64,000 bases of DNA, from contig NZ_NQKQ01000002.1 in NCBI RefSeq assembly GCF_002269505.1, positions 1-64,000 on the forward strand. The letters are read 5' to 3'. The position numbers and the translations under genes are program-made. Source of the DNA: Pseudomonas fragi (GTDB lineage: Bacteria > Pseudomonadota > Gammaproteobacteria > Pseudomonadales > Pseudomonadaceae). The notes beneath the pieces are model-generated. The model did no database searches. It was not told the DNA's origin and worked only from the letters and a program-made list of their open reading frames with translations. The first letter of the stretch is position 1; every line of letters begins with the position of its first letter. Shown piece after piece: positions 59,363-64,000 of the stretch.

Positions 59363-59922
59363 TCGTACTCCTAAATCGCGGATCCGCGCTGGATAAATGG
59401 GGCAATTCCACCCATAGCCAGAGAAGCCGGGAGTAAGCGCTTTTCTTGAGATTTATTCTTAGGAGCAGGGTGGTTTTTTCAAAAAGAGCGATATCAGCGA
59501 TATGGTATCGCTAATGGGCCTGGAGGCCCCGGTTTTGCTGGGCTTTCGGTATTACAAGGGAGGGTAATATGAAGCGATATGAAAAGTAATAACTCTGCCA
59601 AAGCCCCGGTTTCATTGGGTTTTAAGGAATAGAAATATAGCTTTAAAGAAAGGTAATACTATCGCCTTCCTATCGCTCAGATATCGCTGTTTCCTGAAAA
59701 CGCTGGAAGCCTTGATCTGCAAGGGCTGTAGCCATTTTTCGAAGGGGATATTACTAATATTACTTTTTTACAGGCCCCCCACGAGTTTTAGGATTGGCAC
59801 CTATATGGGGGGGGGGGATCAGGCTGTGCGGCTATTCGCGTCAGCTCTCATGAAACGGCCCCCAATACGGCCCCCAGAGGGATGCGGTATGGGATCAACA
59901 GAGCTGCAAGCCTTGAAAATAG
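59363..59922. other. Island end next to tRNA-Gly: octamer cluster, hairpins, G11 tract, no integrase
   Basis: No supportable gene. AGCGATAT octamers lie at 59487-59494, 59496-59503 and 59573-59580 and inverted at 59505-59512, 59671-59677 and 59681-59688, with a near copy (TATCGCC) at 59660-59666. Two terminator-like hairpins (AGGCCC/GGGCTT near 59524; AAAGCCC/GGGTTTT near 59601) are interspersed. A run of eleven G is at 59807-59817. No integrase fragment could be recognised in any frame. Confidence 0.6.
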
Positions 59923-59996
59923 TGGAGCGGGTGGCGGGAATCGAACCCGCGTGATCAGCTTGGGAAGCTGGAGTAATACCATTATACGACACCCGC
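59923..59996 (-). tRNA. tRNA-Gly (anticodon CCC)
   Basis: 74 nt with encoded CCA. Acceptor stem GCGGGTG/CACCCGC, anticodon arm CCAGC-TTCCCAA-GCTGA giving anticodon CCC, T arm GCGGG-TTCGATT-CCCGC, discriminator T. The D arm is compact (TATAATGGTATTA). Its 3' end faces the accessory region to the left, the usual orientation for integration at tRNA 3' ends. Confidence 0.95.
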
Positions 59997-60103
59997 TCAG
60001 AGCGGCTGACTTTGTACCAGAAGTCGGCCTTGATGAGAAGTTTTATTCTTCAAATGTTTCATTTGTAGCGGTTTTTTCGCCCTGTTGTTTGCTCCGGGCA
60101 CCC

Positions 60104-60961
60104 TCACAGGGAAAGTGACGGGTGCTGGGGGTGTGTCGGTTTTAAAAAATCGAGCAGGGCGTTTTTACTGATATGGCTGGCGGATTTGTGTTCCATATCC
60201 AGAAAATGCCCGGTGTTTTCCAGGCTGACAAACTGGCTGTTGGCGATCGGTTGCGCAAAGTGCCGGGCATCGCTGGCCACGGTGTATTCGTCCCATTCGC
60301 CATTGATAAACAGCACAGGAATTTCAATACCCCGGGCGGCGCTGAGGAAGCATTGCTGGTCGCTGCTGAGGACGTGGTTTATATGAAAGTGCATTTGCGC
60401 GTATTCATGTTCGGCCAGGCTGCTGACATGGCGGAAGTTGAAGCGCTTGAACAGCGGCGGCAAATGCTTGCCCAGGGTGTCGTTGACCAGATGGCCGACC
60501 TGGGTACCGTTACGCGCTGCCAGGCAATGGCGGCCACGCTCCAGGTAGTCGCGCATGGCTTCGTTGATCAGCGGTGAAAAGGAACTGATCACGGCCTTTT
60601 CAATACGCCGTGGCGTGGCTGCCAGTGCGGTCAAAGCTGCCGTACCACCCCATGAAAATGAAAGCAGATAATTGACGTCAAAGTGCTCAATCAGCTCCAG
60701 AAGCACCAGGGCTTCCAGTTCCCTTGTCAGCATTTTCTGATGAGGGTTGTGGGGTTTTGATTTGCCCGCGTAGGGCTGATCGTAGAGCACCACGTTCAAA
60801 TGCGGATGAAGGTTCTTCAGGGTTTGGCCAAAGGAGGCCGTCGTAGCCATCGAGCCGTTGACCAGGATGATGGTGTTTTCTGCCGTATCGCAGCGATAGA
60901 ACTCAGTGTGAATGCGGTACTGGCCTTGAATGTCGAGCACGGCAATTTCGGGCTTGAGCAT
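60104..60961 (-). CDS. phaG: PhaG-type (R)-3-hydroxyacyl-ACP thioesterase/transacylase
   Basis: 285 residues, alpha/beta hydrolase. Links de novo fatty acid synthesis to medium-chain polyhydroxyalkanoate by releasing or transferring (R)-3-hydroxydecanoyl from ACP. The N-terminus PEIAVLDIQGQYRIHTEFYR and the LYDQPYAGKSKPHNP segment closely match my memory of P. putida PhaG. The nucleophile Ser is in LLSFSWGGTAAL, the Asp in NGEWDEYTVA, the His in NTGHFLDME, and an HX4D-like HINHVLSSD is present. RhlA-like HAA synthases are relatives, but the sequence favours PhaG. No pha synthase cluster is nearby, as usual. Confidence 0.88.
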   Translation of the reverse strand: MLKPEIAVLDIQGQYRIHTEFYRCDTAENTIILVNGSMATTASFGQTLKNLHPHLNVVLYDQPYAGKSKPHNPHQKMLTRELEALVLLELIEHFDVNYLLSFSWGGTAALTALAATPRRIEKAVISSFSPLINEAMRDYLERGRHCLAARNGTQVGHLVNDTLGKHLPPLFKRFNFRHVSSLAEHEYAQMHFHINHVLSSDQQCFLSAARGIEIPVLFINGEWDEYTVASDARHFAQPIANSQFVSLENTGHFLDMEHKSASHISKNALLDFLKPTHPQHPSLSL

Positions 60962-61046
60962 GGCGTCAGACTCCAGTGAATCGAGTGTCGGTCTGACTGA
61001 TGGTGCTCTGTGATTGTTACAGAAAGGGGGCAGGCCCCGTTGCAGG

Positions 61047-61757
61047 TTAGCTCGCAGGGGCGGGGTGGAACTGCAGAGTTTCCTGCTCGCTCAATGCCCG
61101 GTACTCGCCGGGGGTCAGTTGGATGTCGAGCACCAATGGCCCGATACTTTCACGGTGCAGGCGCACCACCTTGTTATTGAAGTAGCCAAACATGCGTTTG
61201 ACCTGATGGTAGCGACCTTCAACGATGCTCAGGCGCGCGCTGCAAGGGCCAAGCAGTTCCAGTTCGGCGGGCTGCGTGGTCAGGTCTTCAAAAGCGAAAT
61301 AGACACCCTCACGGAATTTGCTGATATAGGCGTCGGTGATTTCCTGCTCGGTCTCGACGTAATACACCTTGGGCATCTTGGTTTGTGGTTGGGTGACATG
61401 GCGCGACCAGTGCCCGTCATTGGTGATCAACATCAGCCCACTGGTGTTGAAGTCCAGCCGGCCTGCGATATGCAGGTCGTGTTTGTCCGGCTCATCCAGC
61501 AAGTCGAGCACCGTTGGATGCTCCGCATCCTGGGTGGCGCTTACGCAACCGGTTGGCTTGTGCAGCATGAAGTAACGCGCCGGTTTGCCTGCCTGCAAGA
61601 CGTGCCCGTCGCGCTCAATCCGGCTGAATGTACGGATTTCATGGCGTGGATCGCAGATGACCTGCCCGTCAACCTGGATGCGCTTCTCTATCAGGAGCAG
61701 GCGCACTTGTTGGCGGTTGAACTGGGGCAAGTTACTGAGAAAACGGTCTAAACGCAT
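61047..61757 (-). CDS. rsuA: 16S rRNA pseudouridine(516) synthase RsuA
   Basis: 236 residues. N-terminal S4-like domain (MRLDRFLSNLPQFNRQQVRLLLIEKRIQVDG) and a catalytic domain with the Asp in GRLDFNTSGLMLITNDG near residue 105; LTVVEGRYHQVKRMF-type C-terminal motif (SIVEGRYHQVKRMFG). Start taken at 61757; a Met three codons upstream (61766) is possible. Length and S4 domain separate it from RluE/RluF, though RsuA-family paralogues are similar. Confidence 0.88.
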   Translation of the reverse strand: MRLDRFLSNLPQFNRQQVRLLLIEKRIQVDGQVICDPRHEIRTFSRIERDGHVLQAGKPARYFMLHKPTGCVSATQDAEHPTVLDLLDEPDKHDLHIAGRLDFNTSGLMLITNDGHWSRHVTQPQTKMPKVYYVETEQEITDAYISKFREGVYFAFEDLTTQPAELELLGPCSARLSIVEGRYHQVKRMFGYFNNKVVRLHRESIGPLVLDIQLTPGEYRALSEQETLQFHPAPAS

Positions 61758-61790
61758 GGCGATCAATCACAGGAAATTCAGATGTGCATC

Positions 61791-62012
61791 TTACGTGAGG
61801 GCGGGCGCTGGCGCTGGCGGCAATTGGCTTTGTACCTGGGCACAGCGCGGGCAAAGGCATGTCAGGTCGCGCTGTTCAAGTGGCAGGGCGCGGATAACTT
61901 CAGGGGCAATGCTCACGCCATAGCACCAGCAGGGCTGTCCCTGGGTCCCGGGGTTTGCCATGGAGCAGTCGTTGCGGGCGCCGCAGGCGGGGCAAATGTC
62001 GGGGGTCGTCAT
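61791..62012 (-). CDS. Small cysteine-rich CWC-type protein
   Basis: 73 residues. Metal-binding pattern CPACG near the N-terminus, PCWCYG in the middle and CLCPRC near residue 53, which defines the cysteine-rich CWC family of unknown function. It probably binds zinc. It lies 33 bp upstream of the rsuA start, same strand, so co-transcription is likely, as seen in other pseudomonads. Confidence 0.75.
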   Translation of the reverse strand: MTTPDICPACGARNDCSMANPGTQGQPCWCYGVSIAPEVIRALPLEQRDLTCLCPRCAQVQSQLPPAPAPALT

Positions 62013-62289
62013 GTCGGTGTGTCCGGCAGGTGTTCAGTGGCCCTATGGTAAACCCTGGAGGGGGAGTATGTAACTTAATACTACTGGATAGGTTTTTTGT
62101 ATGCCGGTGTCCGGAAGTTGCTTGTTCTTTAAATGTGAGTGTTAAAAGTATTCGGGCGTGATTATCGGAAATTGGCTACGAATAACTGCATTGTCAAAAA
62201 AGGATGGTTGATTAGTATTGTTCTGGCAGGCAGTTGATGTCTGCCGCTATTAATCATCTTTAATGCATATTGTGCAGGGGTGGCTGTTT

Positions 62290-62727
62290 ATGAAGGTTGT
62301 TTGGGTTTTTTTATGCACGCTGTTTTATTCGGTAATATCGTTGGCCAGTGGCTCTGAAAGTTGTCCGGGTGCCGGGAATGTGGCTCTCCGTGCTGGCGTT
62401 TACACGGCCCCGGCCAGCAGGGCCGGGGACGAGTGGATCGCAGTATCCAGTGCCGTGACGGCTTCGCAGCTAGAATCGTTTGAGGGTGCTGTTTTTTATC
62501 CGGAAAATAATCAGCCAGGCGCTGCAGGGCGGATTGGCTATTGTGAATACAAAGCCCGGGATCGCTCCCGTGTGAATTTGTATTATCGCCAGCGCACTGC
62601 AAATGAACATTCAATGCGGCTTGCCAATGTTGAAAACTGGAAGATGATTGAAAGTGGTCTGGGGCTGGTTGTTTATGAGTGCAATGCAGCCAATGCAAGC
62701 GCCTGTGCTTTTTCCATTATCGATTAA
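62290..62727 (+). CDS. Exported DUF3757-like hypothetical protein
   Basis: 145 residues from the ATG at 62290, with a signal peptide (MKVVWVFLCTLFYSVISLASG). The mature part starts SCPGAGNVALRAGVYTAPA and contains EGAVFYPENN, RIGYCEYKARD and VYECNAANASACAF; the four Cys residues could form two disulfides. It resembles small DUF3757 secreted proteins; function unknown. The 277-bp gap upstream (62013-62289) is A+T-rich with no gene. Confidence 0.6.
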   Translation: MKVVWVFLCTLFYSVISLASGSESCPGAGNVALRAGVYTAPASRAGDEWIAVSSAVTASQLESFEGAVFYPENNQPGAAGRIGYCEYKARDRSRVNLYYRQRTANEHSMRLANVENWKMIESGLGLVVYECNAANASACAFSIID

Positions 62728-62901
62728 GCCAGTATTTATATTGTAGCAACGGAGGGGGAGGGGGCAGACATCCACCTGTCTGACACTTTTTGTAAATGGC
62801 ACTTAATGCCTTTTTTAGGGTCTTAAAGGTGTCGGACAGCGTTGCTGTTTGTCGCCTCCCGGCGTCGCCGGGAGTGCTCTTTCGCGGTCCAGGAGGCCGC
62901 C

Positions 62902-63210
62902 ATGTATCGTCGCCTGCTCTCTATTGTTGTCATTGGCTTGTCACTGTCTGCTTGTGTGCCTTACTACTCGGGCAGCACAGGTTATTACCGGTCTGAGGTA
63001 TATACGGCTCCGGTGCTTTATTACGATGGTGGCTACCGGCCTTATTATGTATATCCGCGCAGCTATTATGCACCGCCTCCACGTTACTATCAGGGGTCAC
63101 GTTACTACCCGGCGCCCCATGGCTACTATCGGGAACGGGGCTACCGCCCCGGCCACAGACCAGGCTATGGCGCCGGCTCTGGTCATGACTGGGGGTGGCG
63201 GGGCCGATAG
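62902..63210 (+). CDS. Tyr/Pro-rich small lipoprotein
   Basis: 102 residues, with AGGAGG at 62891-62896 before the ATG. Signal peptide with lipobox LSAC ([19 protein letters not shown]). The mature chain is extremely Tyr-, Pro-, Gly- and Arg-rich ([33 protein letters not shown]) and of low complexity. Not assigned to a known function. Probably outer-membrane anchored. Confidence 0.75.
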   Translation: MYRRLLSIVVIGLSLSACVPYYSGSTGYYRSEVYTAPVLYYDGGYRPYYVYPRSYYAPPPRYYQGSRYYPAPHGYYRERGYRPGHRPGYGAGSGHDWGWRGR

Positions 63211-63272
63211 TGCTGTTGACAACGGGGGCGACCTTTTCTAGTGTCCGCCCCATTGTTTTTCAGGATTTAGCC

Positions 63273-63965
63273 ATGACGCCGGATGACCGTATAAAACTTG
63301 AACCTGTATGGAAGCAGGCCTTGCGTGAGGAGTTCGATAAACCTTACATGGCCGAGCTGCGCGAGTTTCTGCGCCAGGAGCATGCGGCCGGAAAAGAGAT
63401 CTATCCGCCGGGCCCGCTTATTTTCAATGCCCTGAACCTGACGCCGCTGGACAAGATCAAGGTGGTGATTCTCGGGCAGGACCCTTATCACGGTCCGGGT
63501 CAGGCACATGGCCTGTGTTTTTCAGTACAGCCCGGTATCCCGACACCACCGTCCCTGGTCAATATCTATAAAGAGCTTAAACGCGACCTGAATATCGACA
63601 TTGCGCCCCATGGCTGCTTGCAGCACTGGGCAGAGCAGGGCGTTTTGCTGCTCAATACGACGATGACGGTGGAGCGCGCCAATGCCGCTTCCCATGCCAA
63701 GAAGGGCTGGGAGCATTTTACTGACCGGATTATTCAGGTGGTCAGCGAGCAGCAACCCAAGCTGGTGTTCCTGCTGTGGGGTGCTCATGCCCAGAGCAAA
63801 CAGAAACTGATCGATGCGACCAAACATCTGGTGCTGACGTCGGTGCATCCATCGCCGCTATCGGCGTACCGGGGCTTTATAGGCAACGGTCACTTCAGCC
63901 GCACCAACAAGTTCCTTGAGCAAAATGGCCTGGCTGCGATCGACTGGAAACTGCCACCGGTTTAA
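63273..63965 (+). CDS. ung: Uracil-DNA glycosylase
   Basis: 230 residues, family 1 UDG. Removes uracil from DNA. The catalytic water-activating Asp is in [18 protein letters not shown] near residue 68; the uracil-binding [10 protein letters not shown] and LLWGAHAQ and the minor-groove loop [11 protein letters not shown] are all present. The start at 63273 ([11 protein letters not shown]) is the family start; the frame is open upstream through the intergenic hairpin region. Confidence 0.97.
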   Translation: MTPDDRIKLEPVWKQALREEFDKPYMAELREFLRQEHAAGKEIYPPGPLIFNALNLTPLDKIKVVILGQDPYHGPGQAHGLCFSVQPGIPTPPSLVNIYKELKRDLNIDIAPHGCLQHWAEQGVLLLNTTMTVERANAASHAKKGWEHFTDRIIQVVSEQQPKLVFLLWGAHAQSKQKLIDATKHLVLTSVHPSPLSAYRGFIGNGHFSRTNKFLEQNGLAAIDWKLPPV

Positions 63966-64000
63966 GTCATTGCTCAGCGGTACTAGGCACACCCAGCGTA

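Noticed and set aside
54430..59922. Duplicate attachment site of the tRNA-Gly 3' end
   Set aside because: No second copy of the tRNA 3' sequence was found by eye in the window.

Overview
This window is chromosomal DNA from a fluorescent-group Pseudomonas. The evidence is the gene order rpsB-tsf-pyrH-frr-uppS-cdsA-dxr-rseP-bamA-skp-lpxD-fabZ-lpxA-lpxB-rnhB-dnaE-accA-tilS-pyrG-kdsA-eno-ftsB-ispD, the surE-pcm-nlpD-rpoS-rsmZ block, a pyeR-pyeM-xenB operon, phaG, and abundant Pseudomonas-type REP palindromes. The species cannot be fixed from the sequence alone.

Layout. 1-888: a dispersed long repeat (one copy cut by the window edge, one divergent copy inverted), a 37-bp tandem repeat and the rpsB leader. 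889-27013: a nearly unbroken run of plus-strand core genes for translation (rpsB, tsf, frr), pyrimidine nucleotides (pyrH, pyrG), isoprenoids (dxr, ispD, uppS), phospholipid and fatty acid synthesis (cdsA, fabZ, accA), outer-membrane assembly and lipid A/KDO (rseP, bamA, skp, lpxD/A/B, kdsA), DNA replication (rnhB, dnaE), tRNA modification (tilS), glycolysis (eno) and division (ftsB). 27137-30255: a LysR regulator and the glutathione-dependent formaldehyde detoxification pair frmA-fghA. 30299-35900: ispF-truD-surE-pcm-nlpD-rpoS, ending with the Gac/Rsm small RNA rsmZ and its GacA box. The usual downstream neighbour fdxA is absent. Instead, 36013-38563 (minus strand) holds xenB-pyeM-pyeR with clustered ATCGCGAT-type operators, followed by acpH.

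39306-40723 is a gene-free repeat nest: two inverted copies of the same long repeat seen at base 1, around several REP hairpins. 40724-46337 holds ornithine-lipid synthesis (olsB-olsA), a YceI protein, a cardiolipin synthase, a LysE exporter and a PAS-GAF-GGDEF cyclase. 46346-47450 is decaying DNA: a doubly truncated MFS gene and a MocR-type regulator fragment. 47430-54425 is a LysR-controlled catabolic cluster (ureohydrolase, aldehyde dehydrogenase, NCS1 permease, GMC alcohol dehydrogenase). Its enzyme order suggests conversion of a guanidino alcohol, through aldehyde and guanidino acid, to urea and an amino acid.

54440-59922 is an accessory patch next to tRNA-Gly(CCC). It contains a TacA/TacT toxin-antitoxin pair, a phage baseplate-spike gene broken at two homopolymers, an A+T-rich gene with a HEPN-like RNxxxH motif, an orphan MazF/PemK-type toxin followed by a candidate structured RNA with three GNRA-type tetraloop hairpins, a DUF5677-like gene, and a cluster of AGCGATAT octamers. 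No intact integrase is visible, so it reads as the remnant of one or more tRNA-targeting elements. 60104-63965 returns to core genes: phaG, rsuA, a small Cys-rich protein, two small exported proteins and ung.

The best candidates for something undescribed are the MazF-RNA unit at 57462-58053, the guanidino-alcohol-type catabolic cluster, and the long inverted repeat family.
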